Of a DNA stretch of 64,000 nt, positions 48,526 to 60,480 are shown piece after piece (position 1 is the stretch's first letter; each line of letters opens with the position of its first letter). This DNA is from Strongylocentrotus purpuratus (lineage: Eukaryota; Echinodermata; Echinoidea; Camarodonta; Strongylocentrotidae): the NCBI RefSeq assembly GCF_000002235.5, contig NW_022145542.1, forward strand, positions 744,001 to 808,000, given 5' to 3'. The position numbers and the translations under genes were made by a program. The notes below the pieces were generated by a model. That model was given only the letters and a program-made list of their open reading frames with translations. It was not told the DNA's origin and made no database searches.

Positions 48526-51500
48526 ATGCTGAGAAAGACGTTCTCTGTCCTTTGTCGAAGCCGTTTACTTTTGCACCCTTCTGTTTGTCAACCTTTTTGC
48601 GACATGACTCCTGGTGTCGAATCCCCTGCCAAGAGGCAAAAAATGGAGGTAGACGGCATGGGTGATGCTGTAGTGGAACCCGTTTTGCAATTTAAAAGAC
48701 TTAACGATGCCTTCGCTCCTGTTCGAGGCTCTGATCATGCGGCGGGTTTCGACTTGTTCAGGTAAGATTGACTCACTGACTGAGTAAGATTAGTTAAAAG
48801 GAAACCTCACCCCAAGAAATGAATGAGCTTAGTTAGACTGAGAGATTTATTATAGGCCTATTCTACAATACAATACTCCAATTCCCCTGCAAAGAAAGTG
48901 TATGAGTGATGTATAAACTTGGCCTAGGGTCTAGATTCTAGAAATATATAGGCCTAGAGTAAATACGTAACTAAATAGGTCTAGGGTCTAGTACTAGTAA
49001 AGTAGATCTAGACTAGTCTAATGCAAGAATAATTAAAAGTTTCTTAGTACGACATTTTCTTGATTAATGTGACGTAGTCTCGAGTAGAATACCTTGAATA
49101 CCTTGAATACCAAAGCTTCTGGAAGAAAGCCGTCTCCAGCTGCCAAGCTTCCAGGTCTAACTTCAAGGGGGGGGGGGGATGTCCCAGCTTCCGGGTCTTG
49201 CACCATAGTCATTTTACATCTGTATCTTGCTTGCTGGGTCATATCTAGACCTAGATCTATACAGTATACGGTAGCCTAAAGATCTAGTCTAGATCTAGAT
49301 CTAGTACTAATACTTTGTGAAGTCGTTTATCATGTAAATTTATTCGAATTTTTGAATGCTTCCTTTCCTGGCCTGGTGTGTGTGGTGATGAAGCATTTTG
49401 TGTTGTTGTTGTTGAGTTTGTTGGAGCTATCCATCGATTTCGATGATTTCCGCCAGGCTTGGTGAGAGAGGGCGTCTTGCTCTCTCTTTTGCAGTTCTAC
49501 TTACATTCAAATGCAATTATCCTTTGTACTGCAATCGCCAGATTTCAATTTGCATAAATACGTTGCAGAGCTACCAAGTGTCACCCATATCGAGGGCCCA
49601 AAACACTGTCGTGCATCAGGGCCAAACTGGATTTTTGTCATGCATCAGGGACAGGGCCAGACTGGGGAAAAAAAATTAGTAATTGCTAGACTACGTACTG
49701 GCCGACCGCCTCAAGGCCTCGGCTAGCACCTCGCTTGGGTTCATGAACGTATATCGCATGCACGTAGCTAGACAGAAATAACCGTCTGATATGGGTCATT
49801 TCTTTAATAAAACTGACATTTGTTGACATTCCCTGACATTCCCCAATACAGACGGTAAGGTCTCGCAACGTGGGGGTAATCTAGAGCAATTCTGAACATC
49901 TTTTTGTAATTTTGGCTCCCCGACATTTTCTCCCCCGATTTTCTTTATTTAGATCTAATTTTCTGATCTATGAAACATCTATGTATAAGGTACTCCTATC
50001 TGGAGTAATTAAATATTGATAACCTACATGTATTATAAAATGCGAAATTTACGGACTTATGAGTTATCCAATTTTTGTTCAGAACCATGAAACAGTACGT
50101 TCATGCACTCGAACTAGTTATGACATGACCCGGCGGCCGATATATTTCCGGGTCAACCTACCAAAACATAGCCAATGGCCAATCAGAGCACTCGTTTCGT
50201 TGGTCAAGCTGGGCTGACTAATGCGTAGCTACGGTAGCTATTGGACGTTCGAAAAGAAAAAATGAATATTCATCAACTAAATCCAAGATGGCTGACAACG
50301 AATCATGTTGACTACGACACTTTCTCGGATTAATCATAGATTTAGGATCTAAATGAGCAAGCTATCGTTAGTCAAATAAGCTATATATATATATATATGT
50401 TATTTCTAATTTTTTAATATACTCTAATTATTGTAATATTGCAGCATTTATGAGGATGTAAAGAGTGAAAATCTCGTTGCATATCTCATTCATCGCGGTC
50501 CAGACGAACTTCAGTCTCTATAATCGGAGGTTTAGTGGAACAATCAACGATATGGAGAGACTGAAGCTTTTGGTCTATCACGTTGCTTCATGTGCTTGCG
50601 CGATTTCGAAATGTACACTTTATTTGCAATACGTACGATATATACCATCACGCGCTGAGTCATAAAAATATCACGCGAAACTGATCTTTGAACTTGGCAT
50701 CTCTGACGTTGGTGCTCTTCTGGAGTGAAGGTTTCTCATAAATTAAAGGAAATAGATTTGTCAACAGTTTATAGTATTTTCAAATAGATTAGTTAAATTG
50801 TTTGCCTGTTATATAAATTCTTCACCAAACATAATTCTATCTTCTCAGCTATGATTTTTCCTCATTGAAAAGTAAAGGTTTCGTTACTGATTTTAAAAGT
50901 CTTTCCAACTAAAGCTGAGTGCATGATACTATAACTGGTACATGTAGGCCTACTGGTATGTCACATTTTCAAGAAAATGTCTGCGCCCATGTACATCAAA
51001 GGGTAGAAATACATCTCATTTTTCAGAATACCTACACTTATTCTGTGGGGTGAGGATTCCTTTAAGACGTAGCTCTCTTTAATCATTTGAGCCATCGCTA
51101 CTGTTCTCAGCTTTAGGTAGAAGTGTACTCAAACACGTAGTACAAGCATTAGTTCATAAAACGGCATCAGACACGTCAGGACAGAAGAAGACCCCAAAAC
51201 AAAACAAAAACAAACTTAAACAATGACTACCGGTATGACTTTTATACTAGATTCACAGTCATTTTCTAGATTCTTTAGTTTTAGTAAACTGGCATTTGTC
51301 CACCATCCTCGTACAAAAATGGTACCCTTTTCACCTGAACCGCAGCTACAATGTAGTTCAATTTTCACCACAATTTAGCAAAAACTTTGTCCCTGGTTTT
51401 TCTAAATCATGTTTAAATTAAACTATGCCCATGGTTTGATTTAGAACTAGATGGATGTTTGACTGCACGCAGTCGAAAATTATGCCTCCGCCATAGAGCA

Positions 51501-54500
51501 ATTTTTCAAATTCAAGTTTGATTGTAATTCATTAACAAGTTCGCAGATTATTGCGATTACAAGTTATTTTTTATATACATGTATGACCCTTTGGTCTTTG
51601 ATCTTAAGACCCTAAAATCGAATCAGGTCAATGGTGGCTCTGCAAGATACATACATGTCTTGAGTTTGATAGTAATCTATCTGTCAGTTGTAATAAGAAG
51701 GCGTTCACAAGCTATTTTTGCATACATAATGAGCCCCATGACCTTTGACCTCATGACCCCACAATCTACTCAATTCATTTGCTTTGCAAGATAAATACAT
51801 GTTTTGATGGTAATCTGTTCATCGGTTTAATTATGTGATCATAAGCTATTTTTGCATATATAATGAACCCTGTGACCTTTGACTTTTGACCCTCAAATCT
51901 AATCAGATCATTGGCTCTGCAAGATACATACATGTACATGACTAAAGTTTGGCAGAAATCCATCCAGTGGTTCTTGAGATAACGTGAGCACAAGCTATGT
52001 TTGCATACATAATGAGTCCTTTGACCTTGTGACCCCAAAATCTAATCGGTTCATTAGCTCTGCTAGATACATACATGACCCAAGTTTGGCAGGAATCCAT
52101 CAGTCGGTTCTTGAGATTACGTGATCACAAGCTATTTTTGCATACATAATGAGCCCTTTGACCTTTGACGACTCCCTGACCCAAAAATCTAATCAGCTCA
52201 TTTGCTCTGCCAGATACATACATTGTTCAAGTTAGGCAGGAATTCGTCCATCGGTTCTTAAGATAAAGCGATCGCAAGAACGGGACGGACGGAGGGAAGG
52301 ACAACCCGAAAACATAATGCCCCAAGTTTTTTTAATTTTTTAAGAGCTATACAAAAATTTGTTCCTACTCACAGTTTATAGATGGCTGTGTTTAAGTAAA
52401 AGTTTAGATATAGCATTGCTATCTTAATGACTTTATAAATGACTGTTCAAGTGTTCATAATGCAAGTCAAATTAACGTACTTGCTTCATGTAGTTGGACT
52501 TCTGATTTTATCAATGAGTTCATATTTGACTCCCTCAACTCTTCATCCACCGTTTCTATTTCTCCTTTCCAGTAATAAGGACATGGTTGTACCAGCCAAG
52601 GATAAAGCCTCAGTTCCTACCGACCTCCAAATCGCTCTTCCTAAAGGTTGCTATGGTAGGATAGCTCCAAGATCAGGGTTAGCATTAAAGAAGTTCATCG
52701 ATGTCGGAGGTATTTTTCTTCATTTCACTCATAAAGATATTTAATCCATTTTGGCAGATTCTTTTATGCTTTCAGTAACATTTGGGTGATTTGAAGCTCC
52801 AGAGTTCTGATAATATTGCTTGACATAGTGATGGATCTGAAAAAGCTGCACTTTCTTCTTGAAATTCAGTTTTTTTTCAGAGTTTTCGTGTCATGATCGA
52901 AAAAATCCACAACTGCCCAGCAAGATTAATTTAAATCAAATTTGTTGGCATCTGTAAAATTTAGTGTCACGAGGGTTAAGATTGTCTTCTTTTTTTTTCA
53001 AAAGTAGAATGCGATCAAAAAAACAATACACAGAGCGTGTCTAATACCCCATTCACAGTGGTTTTGAAATTTGTAGCGGCGTTGTAGCGGAGCGGCGACA
53101 CCGCCATAACACCGCTACAAATGCATTCACAGTAGAAAAGTTATCCCGCTGCAGCAGCGGGATAAATATCATGTACCCATGCATTCACGCTGCAGCGGGT
53201 GATTTTTATTACCTCCGTAACAAACACGTGTATGCATGGCTCATGACCCGCGAGTGACCCCGATATGACCGGAAATACTTCAGCGCGGGGTTTTCGATTG
53301 CTTGAAATTGCGCGCGCTAGCTGTACTTTACACACTCTTCCTCGTCTAGCTAGCTCGATCATTTTACTTTTTAAAAAACTAGCATTTTTATTGCTTCCAG
53401 TCAGAATATTTTTTATTTTTTGAAGTGTGAAATATTTTTATTTGGATAATTATAATATCTACATAATAATAAAATCAATTTGAATCCACTGGTTACTTTA
53501 TTTCTATTTCACTTTATGTTCCCCATTGCTGGAGAAAAGAGGTCAGTGATAGGTAAGTAAACAAATCACACGTGTTTGTCGCGGTGTTATAGCGGAGAGC
53601 CTTCACACTGAGTAAACACCGCGACAGCAGCGGGACTGTCCCGCTGCTGTAGCTAGGCGAACCTAGCGATAGTTTGTCGCGGCGTTATCGCGAGGCGGTG
53701 TTATCCCGCGATAGTTTATAACGGGTCCGAGCCTTCACACTGAAGACAACACCCCGACAGCAGCGGGACAGTCCCGCTGCTGTCGCGGTGTTTGAGGCCA
53801 CTGTGAATGGGGTATAATTTCAACTATTTGTTGCACTTGTATAATACCACTACTATTCTTGCAAAATTTGGCTTGTTATTCCAATTAAAGTGTTGATTAC
53901 AGTGGTAATACAATTAGTCTGGTTGTCATATTGAGTCATGTAGATTTATACCATTAATATTAAGCACTAATATCTCAAGCAAAGCAAACAATTACAATTA
54001 TGTTAAACATCTGCCAAATTTAGAAAGTTTTAGAAGAAGAATATCAAGATCTGATAAAATATTATTTTTAAAAATATGTTGCGTGTTCATCTAATCTCAA
54101 TTTTTCTATGTCTGTCTTCAACAGCTGGTGTTATTGACAGGGACTACAGAGGAGAGGTATTTGTTCTACTTTTCAACTTCTCAGATACTAACTTTGAAGG
54201 TTTGTTCCTTGAATATTTTTTGTAATGATAGTTCATTTGAAATAAATGTGTTCAGTAAAGATTTGTTTTTTTTTGTGACTTCTAAACTAAAACTGCACTT
54301 TGTGAAGATCTTATGGCAGCATCATGCCATTTGAGTTTGATATAAATCACTCTTGTGTTGGTAAAGATGTGAGGATTTGTAGAAACATCAGTACATCACT
54401 GAAAATTCTTTTTTTCTCACGCTGATATTGTTCCAAGAATTCTACTTGTATTTAACATGTGATGTAAGTTGAATGTGAGTGAATAACAAATAAAGATACA

Positions 54501-57500
54501 CTTTGAGTTTCTATAAAACACATAATATCTTAGATGCTGCATGTAAGTATCGGCCTACATGGTGCTGTAAATATACAGTAGTCTTGCGGGTGCACCATGT
54601 GAGAGAGAGGGAAGATTGAGGAGTCCTGAAAAGGACTCTCAGTAATCTTTCTTGAGGGTGTGTAGTCCTGAAAAGGACTGTTGGGATAGTCTTGAAAAAG
54701 ACTGTTGGTTATCTTTCTTAGCTTATAGTTCTAAGGAGAACTATAGTGCTTGGAGAGGAGAGTGGCGTGAGTGGCTCGACGACGGATAGTCAACCTGTTC
54801 GAAACGTCGAGCCACTCCCACAGTCTTTTTCAAGACTACTGTACATAATATCTTTTTTTTTAAAATAATTTTGCACATCTCGCAGTCACATTTTAAATGT
54901 AGATCACCTTATAAACTGACATCGGTAAATCGATTGTCTCTTATACCTGAGAAATATACCTTGGAAGTAGGCATTTAAAGTTAAAAATTATTTGCCTCTC
55001 GTTGACATTCGGATGAAGAATCCATATTTTGGCACATGTTTAGTGGCGCTATACAGCAATTGACGAACATGGACAAGCGAAGGACTCCTCTGGGTCAAAT
55101 TGATCTTTTCTTGACGACCAAAATTTCAACAATTGGATTTAAAGCTGTTTAGTGACTTGCTCTCCACAACTACAGAGGAGAGGTTGTTCCATTCATTGTT
55201 ACATCTCTGTGAAAATGATCCATGTCTAAGCTTCGAGTAGACTTTCTTCTTAACGATCTTGTATCGATGGCCAAGGGTTCTATTATCAGTTGGATGGTCA
55301 AAGAAGTGTGCTAGATCCAGTTCATCTAGGCCATGCATTATTTTGTATATCTCTTTTAAAAATTTCAAATTTCTATCAATATTTTCCCTGAAATCCCCCC
55401 TTTTTGTCTCGCCTGCGTAGCAAAAAGCGAGACATAGGTGCCGCTTTTCCGATGGCGGCGGCGGCGTCAACATCAAAAACTTAACGTAAGGTTAAGTTTT
55501 TGAATTTTTGATATAATTTTTAAAGTATAAGTTCTTAGTCAATGAAACTTGACTATAGGGTAATCAAGTATCCCCAATCATGTGAGTAGAATTTCAGATC
55601 ACAAAGTCAAGGTCAAAGGTCATTCAGGTCAACAGACTTGGACTATGCTGTAGCATCATCATCGAAAACTTAACGTAAGGTTAAGTTTTTGAATTTTTGA
55701 TATAATTTTGAAAGTATAAGTTCTTAGTCAATGAAATTTGGACTATAGGGTTATCAAGTCTCCCCAATCATGTGAGCAGAATTTCAGGTCACTAAGTTAA
55801 GGTCAAAGGTCATTTAAGGTCAACAAACTTAGACTTTATTGTGGCATCAACATCAAGATATTCAAAATGCTTCTTCGTTATTTTTCATTTCATTTATTGA
55901 TTCTGATTGTTTCATATGATAGGGCTAGGAGGGGGATTTAAAATTTCTACACAGAATCGTGAAATTCATTATCTATGCTAATTTATGCAAATTTATTCGA
56001 AATCACAAAAAAGGCTTCTTCTCCTTTATTTCTCGACCGATTTTGATTTGGTTTGCTTTATATGGTAGAGCTAACTTTGGTACACTAAACTTCTACACAG
56101 AATTTCGAAAATGTTCTCCATTAATTAATTATGGTAATTTATGCAAATTTATTCCAAAAATAACAAAAATTGCTTCTTTTCCCTCATTTCTTGACCGATT
56201 TTGATTTGGTTTGCCTTATCTGGTAGAGCTAAATTTGGAACACTAAACTTCTTCACAGAATTGTGAGATTTTGCTCCATTGATTATTTATGGTACTTTGT
56301 GCAAATGAAATGAAATTACCGGTCTGTCCCTTCCTGGGCATCAAATTTTTATTTTTTGACCAGTTCAAAAGTGTACCACATAAAATTAACGATATTTGTT
56401 GTTGCGAGATGCGGATGAGCACTACGTCATTGACGTTCCGGTTTATCATATTGTATTGCATTATGCAGGCGAGACCGCCGAGAGCGTTTCCCTTGTTTAA
56501 TTACATATTAAGCTTTGCGATTTTCTGCCTATATGACCTATTAAATTCAATTATAAAGAGATTTGTTGACATTGTTTATTACTATTCTATAATCTTTTAA
56601 AGTAGATATTCATTGATTTTAAATCTAGCTTTATTTTCATTATTGCAAAGTTGAAACTTTGATTCGACAAGGTTATCAAAATTCAATGCATTGAAACATT
56701 CGAAGTAATGATTATTATAAATTACAAAACGCTTAAATACAGCCCCGGCATAGCACCTGAATAGCTCTCCGAACGCTGCTGAGATGTGTGAGATCACAGC
56801 AGGGACATGATTTGCACAAGCAGACGATGTACCATGACATCTCACACATTTTCAGTGCCTGTATTTTCATCTTCTCTTGAGTTCTTTCTCTTACTTCACC
56901 ACCGCCAGGCTAAATGTATAATCTATTGCCTCACTCTAAACCCGCGCATGGTTTTATTTTGATGACAAATGCAGCGATACAAAAATAAAGGAATCTGTCG
57001 CTTGTAAACAAAATAAGACGCCATTGTATATTCAGCTGCAGACACCGCGGTATGTTCGGCGTTTTAAGAGGGAACAAATGCCGTCCTTAATATCAGTCCG
57101 GGGGCTTTTCAATTTGAAAGGCTGGTTTCTTTGATTGTTAATTAACCCCTATCCTGAGTATTTACAATCAAAAGATTTTAGTTATCAGAATCGGGTCATG
57201 TCCCCTTTTGATCGGTTTGACGTGCCAGTACATTTATATACACTAAACTCATTATAATTTGACAAATAATAGCTTTGCAATTATGTTCATTCTTTATGGG
57301 ATGTCGTCTACTTGGGCAGTATTGGTCCCTGTTGTGACGTCATTAAAACATCGTTATTTTTCTGGCGAATCTCTCGTATATCCCAGCTGCTATGGAGGTG
57401 GTTGTATTTTTATTTTTATAAATCACCCGATATGTAGCTGACCTCAAACTTGTACGATGGCCATTTGTTAGCTTACCAGTTTCTAGTGATACATTAGTTG

Positions 57501-59215
57501 ACATATTTGTGATTTTCTTTGAATTTCACTTTTAAAATGTTTGTTTCTCTCGATCCACAGTGAAGAGAGGAGACAGGATAGCCCAGTTAATCTGTGAAAA
57601 GATCTTCATGCCTACCTTAGTTGAACGTGAGGTAAGATTGCCCCAACTATTCTTGAACTGGTGCATGCCTGATGCAAACACCTGTTGTTTATTGATATCT
57701 AGAATGCTAAACTTTTATTATGAAAAACTAAACAGTATTCAAAGGTCAGACATGTTTTTATAATTTTAGGGATGGATACGATGCATAAATATTAAATCAT
57801 ATATTTTCATCCTTATTCTTGACAAATTGGTTTTTAGTATAATGCTTCTAAGATCACCACCAGAGAGAGTAATGTATTTTGTTTTCGGGTTGTCCGTCCG
57901 TACGTCCCGTTCTCGTGATCGCATTATCTCAAGAACCGATTGATGGATTCCTGCCTTGGTCATGTATGTATCTTACAGAGCCAATGAATTGATTAGATTT
58001 TGAGGTCACAAGGTCAAAGATCAAAGGTCACAGGGCTCATTATGTATGCAAAAATAGCTGGTGATCACATCATTGGAACCGATGGACAGATTACCATCAA
58101 ACGCGGGACATGTATTTATCTTGCTGAGCCAATGAACTGATTAGATTTTAGGGTCATGAGGTCAAAGATCATAAAAGGGTCATACATGTATATGAAAAAT
58201 AGCTTGTAATCATGATATTCTGAGAACCTGTTAATGGATTACAATTAAACTTAAATTTGAAAGATTGCTTCTGTTTTGGTTTGTGAAATTGCTCTATGGC
58301 GGAGGCATCAGTTTCGACTGCACGCAGTCGAAGTTCCATCTAGTTCTCTTTTCTTTTGATGCTGACTTTGTTTTGGCTACAAACACACACAAACACTCAA
58401 GCATATGAACGTGAGATGTGGTATAAATGAACTACGGGGGGCTTGTTTGTAAGAAATATGGTTAATGGGTCAATTTAAATGCTTTTTGGGTGATATTTGT
58501 AGAGCAACTTAACCTTCAATACAGCTTTTATGTAAAATGGTAAACAGTATTAATATGAAGAAGACGAGCATCAGTAATATTCCTCTATAGCTACAAATAC
58601 TGCAAAATATTAAGTGATCAATCCCCACTAATAACAGCCTCGTTACTAGTCACAACATGAAATTAAGATGAAACGATTATACAAAGTGCATCAGATATAA
58701 TGTATTATATGATGTCATGCATGAAGAACATTCCCATTATGGTGTGTTCTAAAAATTATCCAACATGACCCTTTCCTACGCTTATGATATAATGTAGAGC
58801 AAATTTTTCTTACTGATGCATATAAAATGGGCGACACATTGTTACCTATTCCAGGACGAAAAAAGTCTGTTCACCCTACAAAATTGAAAAACTAGGTACC
58901 AAAGTAATATGTGAACTAAGACAAATGGTATAGTTTTCCATGCGATACATTATGACTGTATTGCCAAGTGGAGATTTCACAAATCAGTAGTGATCTCATT
59001 TTTCCTATTCATATTCTTTAATTTTCTGAAAGTTTTACTTGTTGTTTCTCAAATATAATTGATAAAGGTTTCTTTTCTCATCAACATGAGGCCATGTCAT
59101 TTATTTTTCTTTTCTAATTTGCTTTCCTTCTTCTTCTTTTTTCTTCTGATTTTTACAGACATTAGAGGAGACCAAGCGAGGAGAAGGGGGTTTTGGTTCA
59201 ACAGGGACAAATTAA
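48526..59215 (+). CDS. DUT: dUTPase, with mitochondrial presequence and internal nuclear start
   Basis: Five exons in phase: 48526-48761, 52573-52709, 54125-54199, 57561-57631, 59159-59215 (TAA). They encode 191 residues. The enzyme hydrolyses dUTP to dUMP and PPi, keeping uracil out of DNA and feeding dTMP synthesis. All five trimeric-dUTPase motifs are present: AAGFDLFS (72-79), PRSGLALK (111-118), [12 protein letters not shown] (125-136), RGDRIAQLI (152-160), and the P-loop-like [10 protein letters not shown] (180-189). Residues 1-26 ([16 protein letters not shown]...) lack acidic residues and are rich in Arg and hydrophobics, as expected for a mitochondrial presequence. Met27 followed by PAKRQK (34-39) would give a nuclear form, as in the human gene. 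It diverges from KTI12. Its introns hold four DNA transposons and other repeats. Confidence 0.95.
48900..49320. other. CTAG/AGATCT-dense stretch in DUT intron 1
   Basis: The first 550 bp of DUT intron 1 carry many CTAG and AGATCT words (for example TCTAGATCTAGATCTAGTAC near 49289-49308, GATCTAGACTAGTCTA near 49005). A poly-G run lies at 49168-49177. No repeat unit is fixed. Confidence 0.5.
49769..50578 (+). mobile_element. hAT-like element, TAGAC-end family, copy B
   Basis: It begins TAGACAG and ends GGTCTAT, with 8-bp flanks CACGTAGC and CACGTTGC (one mismatch; 49761-49768, 50579-50586). It is the reverse complement of copy A in KTI12 intron 1. It keeps the sub-terminal hairpin (around 50508-50570) and the TGGCCAATCAGAGCACTCG word with its CCAAT box. 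It lies in DUT intron 1. Confidence 0.82.
51447..52323 (-). mobile_element. Helentron/HINE-like element, copy 2
   Basis: Read on the minus strand, the 5' part has ATTATGTTTTCGGGTTGTCC. About five diverged tandem units follow, of about 140 bp with GCATACATAATGAGCCC, TTTGACCTTTGAC and AGATACATACATG. The 3' part has TATGGCGGAGGCAT, hairpin GACTGCACGCAGTC and ATCCATCTAG followed by T. The tandem units differ from those of copy 1, while the ends are the same. Confidence 0.7.
53045..53814. mobile_element. PIF/Harbinger-like non-autonomous element, GC-rich
   Basis: Inverted ends TACCCCATTCACAGTGG and CCACTGTGAATGGGGTA are bounded by TAA (53042-53044, 53815-53817). Both flanks of the interior hold many internal palindromes built on CCGCTGCTGTCGCGGTG and CAGCGGGA words. 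The middle is AT-rich. No transposase. It lies in DUT intron 2. Confidence 0.8.
54576..54841. mobile_element. Tc1/mariner-like MITE carrying an array of 16-bp hairpins
   Basis: Inverted ends CAGTAGTCTTG and CAAGACTACTG are flanked by TA (54574-54575, 54842-54843). The interior has AGTCCTGAAAAGGACT twice, AGTCTTGAAAAAGACT once and AGTTCTAAGGAGAACT once. It then has a longer hairpin GAGTGGCTCGACG/CGTCGAGCCACTC. It lies in DUT intron 3. Confidence 0.72.
55126..55403 (-). mobile_element. LINE RT C-terminal fragment
   Basis: The minus strand reads [19 protein letters not shown], then [20 protein letters not shown] and [12 protein letters not shown] end. This is the conserved tail of CR1-like polyproteins, the same part as 42058-42300 but a different lineage. 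It is cut at 55403 by the neighbouring element. It lies in DUT intron 3. Confidence 0.8.
55404..56480. mobile_element. Element with GTCTCGCCTGC inverted flanks and two internal tandem arrays
   Basis: GTCTCGCCTGC (55406-55416) and GCAGGCGAGAC (56465-56475) are inverted. After a local hairpin GTCTCGCCTGC...GCGAGAC and a GGCGGC run come two units of about 185 bp (ACTTAACGTAAGGTTAAG, GGTCAAAGGTCAT). Three units of about 150 bp follow (CTTGACCGATTTTGATTTGG, GAGCTAA-TTTGG). The architecture resembles the HINE-like copies elsewhere but the sequence is different. It lies in DUT intron 3. Confidence 0.6.
57841..58343 (+). mobile_element. Helentron/HINE-like element, copy 3
   Basis: It contains GTTTTCGGGTTGTCCGTCCG (57881), about two and a half internal units related to copy 2 (TATGCAAAAATAGCTGGTGA-type, TTAGATTTTGAGGTCA), CTATGGCGGAGGCAT, hairpin GACTGCACGCAGTC and TTCCATCTAG then T. 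It lies in DUT intron 4. The 5' boundary is approximate. Confidence 0.68.
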
Positions 59216-59978
59216 TTAGCAACTCCAAACAGTAGTTACCTCAGCAGTATACCGTCACGAAACCAGTCTGGATGGAACAATAAGCTGGAAATGTTGGACA
59301 TTACTCCGCAGAACAATTCAAAACGAGTGGTAGCACGTTTTGCTACACATTTTCATGGCATAGAATAGTGTTACATGTATTTTCTGTAATTTCATACACC
59401 ATCATATGGTCAGGTGATAATCATTTGGAAATGATAAATTCTGACATCAAAGGCTCACATATAAAAAAAGAAAATTAGGTATCAATTTCAAAGATTTTCT
59501 GAATTTCTTGCATTAAGCCAATGACAATTTTGAAAGCTTGTTTTGTGCTCTTTGCAGTAAAGATCATACAGGTTTAACTATAATGAATGTATAAACAAAA
59601 TTTTCAAAAATGACCAAGATGCCTGTACTCCGGGGTAACAGGCCGCATAGTTAAATTTTGCTGCAATCCCTATTGATTTACATGTAAAAAGATACTTTAT
59701 GCGAACGCAGATACCATACAGTGTGTTTGACAGCAAAAACACCAAAAATTCTCCCTAACAATATTTGAAGACTACCTGCAAGTTATCAACACAGACCTCG
59801 ATAGCTCCAGAGGTTTTACGCTGGTGCTAGACAGAAGAACGGTTCTCTATACAGGAAGAAGTCGATGTTAATTATTAGATTCAGACACACTTCTCACAAG
59901 AAGACATGAAAAAAATCCAAAGTTTCGCTTGATGTAGATAATTTACTAGGCCTTCAGGACAAGGAATTTATTAATGTT

Positions 59979-60480
59979 ATGTTGTATTTTTGCAAATGTG
60001 GGAGGAAGAATTTGCGTGAAATGACACTCGACAGCATAGAAATTTGTAAGGTAGGGGGGAAAATGCTACATAACTCTCATAGATACATTCTCAAAAACAA
60101 CCGTGCAGTTAAACTAGAGAAAAGCCAAGTTGGTTTCATGACTCCAACTAATGGTCCACAATGTCCTGTTGCCTCCTTCTTACGCTACAAAGATAAATTG
60201 AACACCCAATGTAACTGGTTTTGGCAGAGACCGGCAAAGCCTAAGCGTGAGTTGAATCCATCTTGTTCTGGTCCATGGTACTGTAATGCACCCCTAGGGA
60301 AAAACACCATCGGAAAAAAGATGAAAACAAATTACATCTCGTGCAGGTACCAAGGCGTACACCAACCATTGCCTAAGGGCAACCAGCATCAGTACCCTAC
60401 AAAATGCAGGGTTCCGAGATCATGAGTGGCAGCTGTTGATCCGCAATCAGTACCATCATCATCGACATTCACTGGTGGCA
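59979..60480 (+). pseudogene. Decayed Crypton-type tyrosine recombinase domain (ZMYM/QRICH1-like DUF3504)
   Basis: The frame reads CGRKNLREMTLDS, then FMTPTNGPQCPVASFLRYKD, KLNTQCNWFWQRP and PWYCNAPLGKNTIGKKMK. These are hallmark blocks of the domain shared by ZMYM2-4, QRICH1 and Crypton elements. A frame change near 60340 is needed to reach TKAYTNHCLRATSISTLQNA, which holds the conserved HxxR. The following segment no longer matches (DHEWQLL...) and soon stops. The N-terminal core-binding part is absent. It lies 760 bp after the DUT stop, perhaps in its 3'UTR. It is a dead transposon remnant. Confidence 0.78.
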
